DNA from: Burkholderiales bacterium
GTDB lineage: Bacteria > Pseudomonadota > Gammaproteobacteria > Burkholderiales > SG8-41
Direction of reading: 5' to 3'
Length of the DNA: 64,000 nt
Assembly (NCBI GenBank): GCA_030684405.1
Contig: JAUXYA010000009.1
Coordinates: forward strand, 1-64,000
In this document: in pieces, positions 33,801-40,186 of the stretch
How positions within the stretch are numbered: the stretch's first letter is position 1
Layout of the letters: every line of letters starts with the position of its first letter
The notes under the pieces: generated by a model
Told to the model about the DNA's origin: nothing
The model's database searches: none
The model's input: the letters and a program-made list of their open reading frames with translations, nothing else
Program-made: the position numbers and the translations under genes

Positions 33801-33937
33801 TCGGCTGGGTGGTCGTCGGCGGCATGAGTTTCGGCACGCTGTTCACCCTGTTCGTGGTGCCGGTGGCCTACACCTTCATCGTCGGCGAGCGCAAGCCGGC
33901 GGATGACGCGCAGCCGGCCGTCACTCCCGCACTCTGA
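30857..33937 (+). CDS. RND efflux pump, HAE1 family
   Basis: 1026 residues with twelve membrane helices and two large periplasmic loops. The proton-relay pair Asp400-Asp401 lies in GLVVDDAIVVLEN of helix 4, and ITKNGILIVEF marks helix 10. Length and motifs fit hydrophobic/amphiphilic drug exporters (AcrB superfamily) rather than metal pumps. It is co-transcribed with the adaptor upstream and must borrow an outer-membrane factor from elsewhere, possibly the NodT-type gene at 38729. Its stop is four bases from the end of the convergent LysR gene. Confidence 0.94.
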   Translation: MVLPELSVRRPVLATVMSLLIMLVGIISFERLTVREYPKIDSPVVSVRTIYTGASPQVIESQVTQPLEDSISGIEGVKTMKSVSREEVSQITVEFTNDRDPDLAANDVRDRVSRARGRMPDEVNEPIISKVEADAQAIMWLRLFSDQHGPLDISDYADRFVADRLKTLPGVASVIIGGERRYAMRIWLDRERLAAYALTPQDVEVALRRQNIEVPSGRIESSQREFTVLSESDLRTPAQFNQLIIREVKGYPVRLSDIGRAELGAADDRNILRVNGNPAVGLGIVKQSTANTLAVAQAVKAEVPKIAAALPPGMQIAVAFDTSIFIEKSITSVYKVMAEALVLVVLVIFLFLRSVRATLIPFVTIPVSLVGAFFLIWIMGFSINVLTLLGIVLAVGLVVDDAIVVLENIHRHIENGMRPFEAALKGGREIAFAVVAMTVTLAAVFAPLAFATGNTGRLFLEFALTVASAVVVSGFVALTLTPMMCSKLLRRETSHGRVYNALERFFEGMSSGYERLLRFCLARRGVVVTLFLLVAAGGSALFLSIRSELSPLEDRGFFIGVMSAPEGATKEYTDDYARIWEDIYADVPEITSYFVSVAPGLERPNPVNFALSFVRLTDWSERDRKTQQITASIAPQMFARMPGVLAFPINPPSLGQSFRNPPVQFVVQGNSYEDLDRRVTALVAKARQSPALANVDSDLKLNKPQLAVDIDREKAAALGIEVETIGRTMETLLGGRQVTRFKREGKQYDVIVRLEDKDRRQPSDLTSIYVRGAAGGITQLSNLVSVRETVAPKELNHFNRLRAVIISANVTPGYSLSEALDAMEAAAEETLTPEYQTTLDGQSREFRESGQQLYLIFVLALAFIYLVLAAQFESFRGPLVIMLTVPLAVTGALLVIKLTGGTLNVYSQIGLVMLIGLITKNGILIVEFTNQLRDLGREKVAALVEACSLRLRPILMTTAATVLGAVPLAIATGAGAESRSAIGWVVVGGMSFGTLFTLFVVPVAYTFIVGERKPADDAQPAVTPAL

Positions 33938-33941
33938 GCGT

Positions 33942-34859
33942 TCATCCGTTGCCGCCGCTCTCCAGCGCGCGGTCGAGCCAGCCCGGCACATAGACCTGCT
34001 CGACGAACCAGCGCAGCGCCTTGCCGCGGTGTGCCGTGCGCCAGGCGAGGTACAGCATCTGGCTCACCTTCGGTTTCTCGGTCTGCCGCACCACCAGTTC
34101 GCCGCGCGCAATGGGAGTTCCGATCAGGCACTGCGGCAGATAGCCGACGCCGAGGCCCATGACTTGCGCCTGCAGCTTGACGGCGAGATTCGGTACGGTC
34201 AGCGTGTCCTGGCCCGACAGCAGGCCGGTGGTGCGCGGCGGCAGGTTGCGCGAGCTGTCGGCGACAGCCACTGCGCGATGGGTGAGGATGTCTTCGCGCC
34301 GCAGCGGTTCAGGCAGCCCCGCCAGCGGGTGCGCAGGCGCCACCGCAAAGAACCAGTCGATTTCGCCGAGTGGCCGCGTCTGGTAGCCACCGCCCGCCGG
34401 GCCTTCGCCGGAAGCGCCGATGGCAAGGTCGGCACGGCCTGAAGCCAGCGCGTCCCAGCATCCGCCCAGCACCTCTGCGGAAAAGCGCAGCCGGGTTTCG
34501 TCATGCAGGGCGTGGAAATCGCGTGCGAGATCAAGCATCGCTTGTCCCGGCAGCAGACCGTCATAGGCGATGCGCAGCTCGGATTCCCAGCCGGTCGCGA
34601 CGCGTTTCACGCGCGCTTCGAGTTCGCCGGCCGCGCGCAGCAGGTGGCGACCTTCGGCCAGCAGTTCGCGTCCTGCCGCTGTGAGTTTCGCGCGATGGCC
34701 ACGGCGGTCGAACAACACTACGTCGAGGTCTTCCTCGAGTTTCTGCACGGTGTAGGTCAGTGCTGAAGGCACACGATGCAGTTCGTGCGCGGCGGCGGCG
34801 AAACTGCCCTTGCGGTCTATGGCGTCGATGGCCAGCAGTGCATCAAGGGTCAGGCGCAT
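33942..34859 (-). CDS. LysR-family transcriptional regulator
   Basis: 305 residues. The N-terminal winged helix (LDALLAIDAIDRKGSFAAAAHELHRVPSALTYTVQKLEEDLDVVLFDRRGHRAKLT) is typical, followed by the two-lobed LysR substrate-binding domain. It is divergent from a pirin and an NADPH-dependent FMN reductase, an arrangement like YhaJ/YhaK in E. coli. Palindromes in the AT-rich gap, at 34915-34930 and 34945-34967, are candidate binding sites, so it probably controls the two genes opposite. Confidence 0.92.
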   Translation of the reverse strand: MRLTLDALLAIDAIDRKGSFAAAAHELHRVPSALTYTVQKLEEDLDVVLFDRRGHRAKLTAAGRELLAEGRHLLRAAGELEARVKRVATGWESELRIAYDGLLPGQAMLDLARDFHALHDETRLRFSAEVLGGCWDALASGRADLAIGASGEGPAGGGYQTRPLGEIDWFFAVAPAHPLAGLPEPLRREDILTHRAVAVADSSRNLPPRTTGLLSGQDTLTVPNLAVKLQAQVMGLGVGYLPQCLIGTPIARGELVVRQTEKPKVSQMLYLAWRTAHRGKALRWFVEQVYVPGWLDRALESGGNG

Positions 34860-34914
34860 CTCGACTCCTTGTTGAAATAAGTGTATTTAATTTTTACTTA
34901 ATTTATCATAAATA

Positions 34915-34967
34915 ATTGTTTTTAAACAATAATATTATTCATTAATTTTGACGTAATCAGTCAAAAT
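34915..34967. promoter_or_regulatory. Candidate LysR operator region
   Basis: ATTGTTTTTAAACAAT (34915-34930) is a perfect palindrome. ATTTTGAC (34945-34952), seven bases, then GTCAAAAT (34960-34967) is an inverted repeat with a LysR-like T-N11-A layout. Both lie in an AT-rich gap between the LysR and pirin genes. Confidence 0.6.
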
Positions 34968-35049
34968 CTTCCGATTTCTTGTCCCGGAACGGCGCCCTAG
35001 GATGCCTCTCATCGCATCGCAAGATGCATCGAACAAGAAAGGAAGCGCC

Positions 35050-35745
35050 ATGCTGAACCTGCGCAAAAGTGAAGACCGCGGCCATGCCAACCATGGCTGG
35101 CTGGACTCGTACCACAGCTTTTCGTTCGCGAGTTATCACGATCCCGATCACATGGGTTATGGCCCGCTGCGCGTGATCAATGAGGACCGCGTCCAGGCAG
35201 GCGCCGGTTTCGGCACCCACGGTCATCGCGACATGGAAATCATCAGCTATGTGCTCGACGGCGCGCTGGCCCACCAGGATTCGATGGGCAACGGCTCGGC
35301 GATCGTGCCCGGTGATGTGCAGCGCATGAGTGCCGGCAGCGGCGTGCGCCATTCAGAGCACAACCACAGCCAGTCGGGAACGACGCATTTCCTGCAGATC
35401 TGGATCGAGCCGAAGTTTACCGGCATCAAGCCCTCATACGAGCAGAAGCATTTTTCCGCGGAAGAGAAACGCGGCCGGCTGCGGCTGATCGTGTCGCCGG
35501 ACGGGCGCGATGGCTCGGTGAGCATGAATCAGGATGCGTTCCTGTATGCCGGGCTGTTCGACGCGGATGAGGCTGCCGAACGGGTGATCGCGGCCAGCCG
35601 TCGCGGTTACGTTCATGTCGCACGCGGCAGCATCACCGTCAACGGCCAGCAGCTGCGCGCCGGAGATGCCCTGAAAGCGGGAGCGGGCACGATCAGCATC
35701 GAGGGCGGCAATGCTGCCGAAGTGCTGGTGTTCGACCTGCCTTGA
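35050..35745 (+). CDS. Pirin family protein (YhaK-like bicupin)
   Basis: 231 residues. The N-terminal cupin has metal ligands in GTHGHRDMEIISYVLDG and the later HSEHN. The start LRKSEDRGHANHGWLDSYHSFSFA is the pirin signature. Bacterial pirins act as quercetinases or redox sensors. AAGGAAG precedes the ATG at 35050. It is followed 40 bases later by an FMN reductase gene and is divergent from a LysR gene, so all three probably form an electrophile/quinone-response unit (inference). Confidence 0.9.
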   Translation: MLNLRKSEDRGHANHGWLDSYHSFSFASYHDPDHMGYGPLRVINEDRVQAGAGFGTHGHRDMEIISYVLDGALAHQDSMGNGSAIVPGDVQRMSAGSGVRHSEHNHSQSGTTHFLQIWIEPKFTGIKPSYEQKHFSAEEKRGRLRLIVSPDGRDGSVSMNQDAFLYAGLFDADEAAERVIAASRRGYVHVARGSITVNGQQLRAGDALKAGAGTISIEGGNAAEVLVFDLP

Positions 35746-35785
35746 AATCTTAAGATTGATCAATTGCAACTTTAAAGGAAACAGC

Positions 35786-36337
35786 ATGAGCCAGTACAAC
35801 ATCGCCGTGATCGTCGGCAGTATCCGCAGGGATTCGCTCAACCAGAAGCTGGCTGACGCGCTGGTAAAGCTCGCGCCGCCGGAGTTTTCCTTCAGGACGG
35901 TGCGCATCGACGATCTACCACTCTACAACCAGGATGATGACGCCAAGCCGGCCGCCGCAGTGCTGCGTCTGCGCAAGGAAATAAAGGAAGCAGACGCACT
36001 GTTGTTCCTGACGCCGGAGTACAACCGCTCAATTCCCGGCGTGCTGAAGAACGCGATCGACCATGCGTCGCGGCCCTGGGGACAGAGCGTCTGGGGTGGC
36101 AAGCCCGCCGGCGTGCTCGGCGTCTCAGTCGGCGCCATCGGCACCGCGCTGGCGCAGCAGCACCTGCGCAGCATCCTCTCCTATCTCGACGTGTCAGTGC
36201 TGGGTCAGCCGGAGGTGTATTTGCAGGCCAAGGACGGCCTGTTCGATGCGGACGGTGGTATCGGGCCGGACAGCCGTGCCTTTGTGCAGGGTTGGGTGGA
36301 TCGTTACGTGGCCTGGGTGAAGAAACTCGCGGCCTGA
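35786..36337 (+). CDS. NADPH-dependent FMN reductase
   Basis: 183 residues with a flavodoxin-like fold: VIVGSIRRDSLNQKLADAL (FMN phosphate loop) and LTPEYNRSIPGVLKNAIDHASRP (isoalloxazine site), the hallmarks of chromate/azo/quinone-reducing NAD(P)H:FMN oxidoreductases. AAAGGAAAC is just upstream of the ATG. It is co-transcribed with the pirin gene and probably controlled by the divergent LysR protein. The substrate is likely a quinone or other electrophile. Confidence 0.92.
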   Translation: MSQYNIAVIVGSIRRDSLNQKLADALVKLAPPEFSFRTVRIDDLPLYNQDDDAKPAAAVLRLRKEIKEADALLFLTPEYNRSIPGVLKNAIDHASRPWGQSVWGGKPAGVLGVSVGAIGTALAQQHLRSILSYLDVSVLGQPEVYLQAKDGLFDADGGIGPDSRAFVQGWVDRYVAWVKKLAA

Positions 36338-36356
36338 GCCGCGGGTTTCGGAGAAC

Positions 36357-36447
36357 ATGACCGCACGCCAGCCAGCCGTTTTCATTTCGCACGGCGCGCT
36401 GGATCCATGCCGCCTATACCTATGGTGTCATCGGCATGGATGCCTGA
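36357..36447 (+). pseudogene. Remnant of a LigB/DODA-type dioxygenase gene
   Basis: An ATG at 36357 opens TARQPAVFISHGA, the typical N terminus of DODA-like extradiol dioxygenases. A few codons later another frame reads AYTYGVIGMDA then TGA, which resembles the family's C terminus. The roughly 230 residues that should lie between are missing, with a frameshift at the join. This suggests a large internal deletion. The identification rests on two short segments. Confidence 0.45.
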
Positions 36448-36500
36448 TGATCGACTGAAAAAGTCCTGATATTGAACCGGCGCTGCGGCCACAGGCTGTC

Positions 36501-37415
36501 TCAGGAAATATCCGTCCCGGTCGGTGCGAAATAACCGATCTCCAGGGTTCGCTTCGCACGCCAGGGCAGGCGTATGGTGGGGAGCCCTTCCAACTCCTCG
36601 TCTTCCCGCACCGGAGTGCGCACCTGGATCGTGCCTTCGATGACATCGCCACGGACCTCGCCGGAAAAGGACATCCCGGTGTAGCCGGTCCCCGGCAGCG
36701 TCATGCTCAGCAGGAACTGCAGGCTTCGGCCCTGCAGCTTGACGCTCTGGATCAACTGACGGCGGTGGCCGACGCGGACCGCGCCTTCGGCCTGCTGGAA
36801 ATGCTGCTCGAGCAGTGCCTCGAAGCGGTAGTGGTTGCCGCCGATACTGGCTTCCCACTCCCAGGCGCCTTCGACGCGTGCCGGGACGTGCCACAGACGG
36901 ACGGTAGTAAAGTTGCCGGTTCGCTCGTCGGTCACATCGGCGGGCCAGTTACCTATGCCCCAGGTGGCGGCGACTACGCGGGTGCCCGGGCGTGCCTGGG
37001 CGAGGATTTTCGGGCGCAACAGGCGCATCAGTTCGGGAAACAGCCACATGAAGATCACGTCGACCTTGCTGAGGTCGGCATCGAAAACGTTCTGGTGCAG
37101 GAACTGCACGCGATCGGACAGGTTCTGTACCCCCGCTGCCGCGTTGGCCTTCGCTACAAGGCTCGCGTTGACGTCGACACCGATGCCGCGCACGCCCGGA
37201 CGGTTCTTCAGCGCGGCAAACACAATGCGTCCGTCGCCGGAGCCCAAGTCGATCACGGTTTCGCCGCTGGCCGGGGCAGCCAGCTTTACCATGCGCTCGA
37301 CGTTTTCGGGGTCACTGCCGACAAAGGGGGAGAACAGTTCCTGGGCACGCGCAGCAATGGTCTGCCAGGCCGCAGCGGCGGCAACTAGTGAAAGGAAAGT
37401 GCGTCTGGAAGGCAT
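36501..37415 (-). CDS. Tat-exported class I SAM-dependent methyltransferase-like protein
   Basis: 304 residues. The N terminus PSRRTFLSLVAAAAAWQTIAARAQ is a twin-arginine or Sec signal (SRRTFL at 3-8). The following domain has methyltransferase motif I VIDLGSGDGRIVFAAL, then GIGVDVNASLVAKANA (acidic end of strand 2) and VDVIFMWLF. The C-terminal half (about 170-304) is a beta-rich region unlike ordinary methyltransferases. SAM is not expected outside the cytoplasm, so the export signal is odd. Function unknown. Confidence 0.75.
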   Translation of the reverse strand: MPSRRTFLSLVAAAAAWQTIAARAQELFSPFVGSDPENVERMVKLAAPASGETVIDLGSGDGRIVFAALKNRPGVRGIGVDVNASLVAKANAAAGVQNLSDRVQFLHQNVFDADLSKVDVIFMWLFPELMRLLRPKILAQARPGTRVVAATWGIGNWPADVTDERTGNFTTVRLWHVPARVEGAWEWEASIGGNHYRFEALLEQHFQQAEGAVRVGHRRQLIQSVKLQGRSLQFLLSMTLPGTGYTGMSFSGEVRGDVIEGTIQVRTPVREDEELEGLPTIRLPWRAKRTLEIGYFAPTGTDIS

Positions 37416-37614
37416 GGATTGTGGGCTCTGGATTTTGATCGAAAGGCCGAAGCATACTGCGGGAGCATGCCGGGAATCCATATCCCGCGAACACTTTGTG
37501 GACCGCGGTCGGCTATGATTGCGACCGTCCGCTGCATTGCACCCCGCCTTGGGCGGTGCTGTGGCGCATTCGATTCCGGTTGTCGCAGATAAATAACTCG
37601 ACGAGGAGATGCAC

Positions 37615-38217
37615 ATGCAGGAGCGCAAGGCCATCACCAGCGTACCCATCAACGAACTTGCAGGGCGGCGTTGGAGTACGCGCGCCTTTGACGCCTCGCG
37701 CGGAGTGACGCCGGCACAGGTCGCAGCGCTGATAGAGGCGGCGCGCTGGGCGCCATCCTGTTTCGGCGCAGAACCCTGGCGCTTCCTGATGTGGGATCGT
37801 GCGCGGGACCCTGCGGGCTGGCAGCAGGCCTACGACTGCCTCTCCGATAACAACCGCAAATGGTGCAAAAACGTGCCGCTGCTGTTTCTCGCTTGCGCGG
37901 GCTCTATTTTCGAGCACAACGGCCAGTCCAACCGCTGGGCGCAGTACGACACCGGCATGGCGGCGCTGGCGCTGACGCTGGAGGCCGTGGCGCAGGGACT
38001 GGTCGCCCACCAGATGGGCGGATTCGACATTCCGAAGGTGCGGGCGGCCTTCGCTGTGCCCGAGGACTACATGCCGATGGCGATGATCGCCGTCGGTCAC
38101 CAGGCGGGTCCGGAAGTGCTCGACGAGGAAACCCTGAAAAAGGAACTCAAGGCGCGGGAGCGCAAACCCGTTGCTGAACGGTTTTTCGGCGGACGCTGGA
38201 ATACGCCTGCCGGCTGA
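37615..38217 (+). CDS. Nitroreductase family protein
   Basis: 200 residues. RRWSTRAFDASRGVTPAQVAALIEAARWAPSCFGAEPWRF is the FMN-binding nitroreductase signature, and the C-terminal half carries MGGFDIPKVRAAFAVPEDYMPMAMIAVG. It reduces nitro, quinone or similar compounds with NAD(P)H. The ATG at 37615 is six bases after GAGGAG; the ATG at 37609 touches it and is less likely. It ends 14 bases before the convergent VOC gene. Confidence 0.9.
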   Translation: MQERKAITSVPINELAGRRWSTRAFDASRGVTPAQVAALIEAARWAPSCFGAEPWRFLMWDRARDPAGWQQAYDCLSDNNRKWCKNVPLLFLACAGSIFEHNGQSNRWAQYDTGMAALALTLEAVAQGLVAHQMGGFDIPKVRAAFAVPEDYMPMAMIAVGHQAGPEVLDEETLKKELKARERKPVAERFFGGRWNTPAG

Positions 38218-38231
38218 GTCCGCAGGCCGCC

Positions 38232-38672
38232 TCAGCGCGCGATTGCGGTCTGCCGCGGCGCCAGGGTGCCTGTGCTGACGGCGGCGGGTGCTTCCTGCTG
38301 CGGGAAGTTGAACTCGAGGAGGGTGCCGACGGGGTCACGCAGGAAAATCTGGTAACCCGCTTCGGGCACGTTCTGTCTTTCGTGGGGGATGTTCATGCGC
38401 TCGAGTTTCGCCATGAATTCGCCGGCTCCCTGCGACTGAAAGGCAATATGGTCAACGCTGCCGTGATGGTCGCGCTGGAGGAAGCCTTCCACGCAGCGCG
38501 CGCTGACGTGCAGGATCGGATGGTCGTCGAGGTAGAGCCAGATGCCGGGGTTGGGGAAGTTGGGGCGACTGCCCTTCCTGAAGCCGATCACGTCACCGTA
38601 GAAGCTTTCGATCGGTTCCAGGTCGCTGGGTGCGCAGCGGATGTTGTAGTGATGGATGCGGTCGATTTTCAT
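38232..38672 (-). CDS. VOC (glyoxalase/bleomycin-resistance) family protein
   Basis: 146 residues with the paired beta-alpha-beta-beta-beta modules of the vicinal-oxygen-chelate fold: IDRIHHYNIRCAPSDLEPIESFYGDVIGFRKG, SVDHIAFQSQG and RDPVGTLLEFNF, with His and Glu ligands in the usual places. It may be a lyase, isomerase or dioxygenase; the substrate is not predictable. GGAGGAAC precedes the ATG. It sits next to the nitroreductase, facing it tail to tail. Confidence 0.87.
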   Translation of the reverse strand: MKIDRIHHYNIRCAPSDLEPIESFYGDVIGFRKGSRPNFPNPGIWLYLDDHPILHVSARCVEGFLQRDHHGSVDHIAFQSQGAGEFMAKLERMNIPHERQNVPEAGYQIFLRDPVGTLLEFNFPQQEAPAAVSTGTLAPRQTAIAR

Positions 38673-38728
38673 GAAGTTCCTCCGGAGGTCGGACCTCAAA
38701 CCGCCCACGGCGGCGGGCGAATACGCAT

Positions 38729-40183
38729 TTACTGTATCACGCTGCCGCGCGGCTGGCGCTGCCCTGTCGCGTCGACTTTGGCGAGTCCGGTCCAGCCACC
38801 GCCGAGCGCCCTGACCACGTCAGCCACTGCGGCGCGCTGAGCGCGCAACGCATCACTGCGATTCAGTTCCGCACTGAGCAGGTTACGCTCGGCATCGAGC
38901 GCTTCGAGTTGGCTGGTCAGGCCGTTCTCATAACGGATGCGCGCGAGCCGCAGCGAATCGGAGAGCGCCCTGGCCCGGGCGTTCTCGGCATCGAATGCTT
39001 CGCGGGCGCGAGTCTGCGCGACCAACGCATCGTGGGTTTCGCGAAATGCCGTCTGCAGGGTTTTCTGATACTGGGCCAGCGTCTGGCGCTCGCGCGCCTG
39101 CACAGCCTCCATCTCGCCGAACAGCCGGCCACCCTGGAAAATAGGCTGTGCCAGCGCAAAGCCGAGGCTCCAGATCTGCGCCGGGCCCGAGAACAGACTG
39201 GACAGGGCTGCGCTTTCGCTGCCGAGATAGCCCGAGAGGCCGATGCGTGGAAACAGTGCGGCGCGCGCGGCGCTGATGCGTGCGTTGGCGGCGATCAACT
39301 GCTGCTCGGCGGCGACGACGTCGGGCCTCCGCAGCAACAGGTCCGAAGGCAGATCGGCGGGAACCACCGGGGTGGCCGGCAGGCCGCTGTCGGTGCTGCG
39401 TGCCACGCTGTCGCTGATCAGCGCGCGCGGACTGCGGCCCAGCAGCACACCCAGCGCAAGTTCTTCCGAACTGCGCCTGCGCTCCAGCGCCGGCAGTTGC
39501 GCCTGCGCCGCGGCCACTTCGGCTTCGAGCTGGCGCAATTCGAAATCGCTGATCAGCCCCGCGCCCGAGCGGATGCGCTGCAGCCGAAGATTGTCTTCGC
39601 GCAGGGCCAGCGACTTGCGGGTATCGGAAAGCTGCGCGTCGAGTGCGACCAGCGCGTAGTACGACTGCGCCACCTGCGCGGTCAGCGCCAGGCGCACGGT
39701 TTCGCGTGCCGCCGCATTGGCCAGCAGTTCCGCTTGCGCGGCCTTCGCCGTACTGCGCAGGCGGCCCCACAGGTCAAGCTCGTAGGAGACATTAAGCTGC
39801 GCGCGGTAGTTGTTGTTTTCCAAAGAACCCGGTATTCGCGTTGCAGTGCTGTCCGAACGGTGGCTGCGATCCCGCTGTAATTGTCCATCGATCGCGGGGG
39901 CCAAACGAGAGTCGGCAACGCGCGCGAGCGCCCGCGCTTCGTCGAGACGCGCCGTGGCGAGAGCGAGGTCCTGGTTGTTGACGAGTGCCTCGTCGATCAG
40001 GCGGTCCAGCATGGGGTCGCCGTATACGGTCCACCATCGTTCGGTGACCACGGCTTTGCCGGCTGCGGGCGCTACTTTCCAGGCATCGGGCAATTCGGCG
40101 TTGGGGCGGACATATTCGGGGCCGACACTGCAGCCGCTCAAGGCCGATGATAAAAAAACTATATAAAACAAATAGTTACGCAT
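38729..40183 (-). CDS. NodT-family outer-membrane factor of an RND efflux system
   Basis: 484 residues. It is a lipoprotein with signal and lipobox LSGC (Cys18), then SVGPEYVRPNAELPDAW, the NodT/OprM start. The rest is alpha-helical repeats with periodic alanine and a TolC-like barrel region. It forms the outer channel for the pump upstream, which it overlaps by eight bases (shared 40176-40183). Its first 11 codons look like a reversed degenerate copy of the dispersed AT-rich element, so the N-terminal leader may derive from that repeat. Confidence 0.93.
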   Translation of the reverse strand: MRNYLFYIVFLSSALSGCSVGPEYVRPNAELPDAWKVAPAAGKAVVTERWWTVYGDPMLDRLIDEALVNNQDLALATARLDEARALARVADSRLAPAIDGQLQRDRSHRSDSTATRIPGSLENNNYRAQLNVSYELDLWGRLRSTAKAAQAELLANAAARETVRLALTAQVAQSYYALVALDAQLSDTRKSLALREDNLRLQRIRSGAGLISDFELRQLEAEVAAAQAQLPALERRRSSEELALGVLLGRSPRALISDSVARSTDSGLPATPVVPADLPSDLLLRRPDVVAAEQQLIAANARISAARAALFPRIGLSGYLGSESAALSSLFSGPAQIWSLGFALAQPIFQGGRLFGEMEAVQARERQTLAQYQKTLQTAFRETHDALVAQTRAREAFDAENARARALSDSLRLARIRYENGLTSQLEALDAERNLLSAELNRSDALRAQRAAVADVVRALGGGWTGLAKVDATGQRQPRGSVIQ

Positions 40184-40186
40184 TAT
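40152..40186 (-). repeat. Degenerate AT-rich element at the NodT gene start
   Basis: ATAAAACAAATAGTTACGC followed by ATTAT (from 40163) differs at only a few positions from ATAAAAACAAATACTTACG and following bases at 57691. It covers the first codons of the outer-membrane factor gene. Confidence 0.45.

Noticed and set aside
30683-33991. Very long minus-strand open frame (1102 codons) opposite the RND pump and adaptor genes
   Set aside because: It is the mirror of a highly biased GC-rich coding sequence; its translation is rich in His, Arg and Gln with no domain, while the plus strand is a perfect RND pump.
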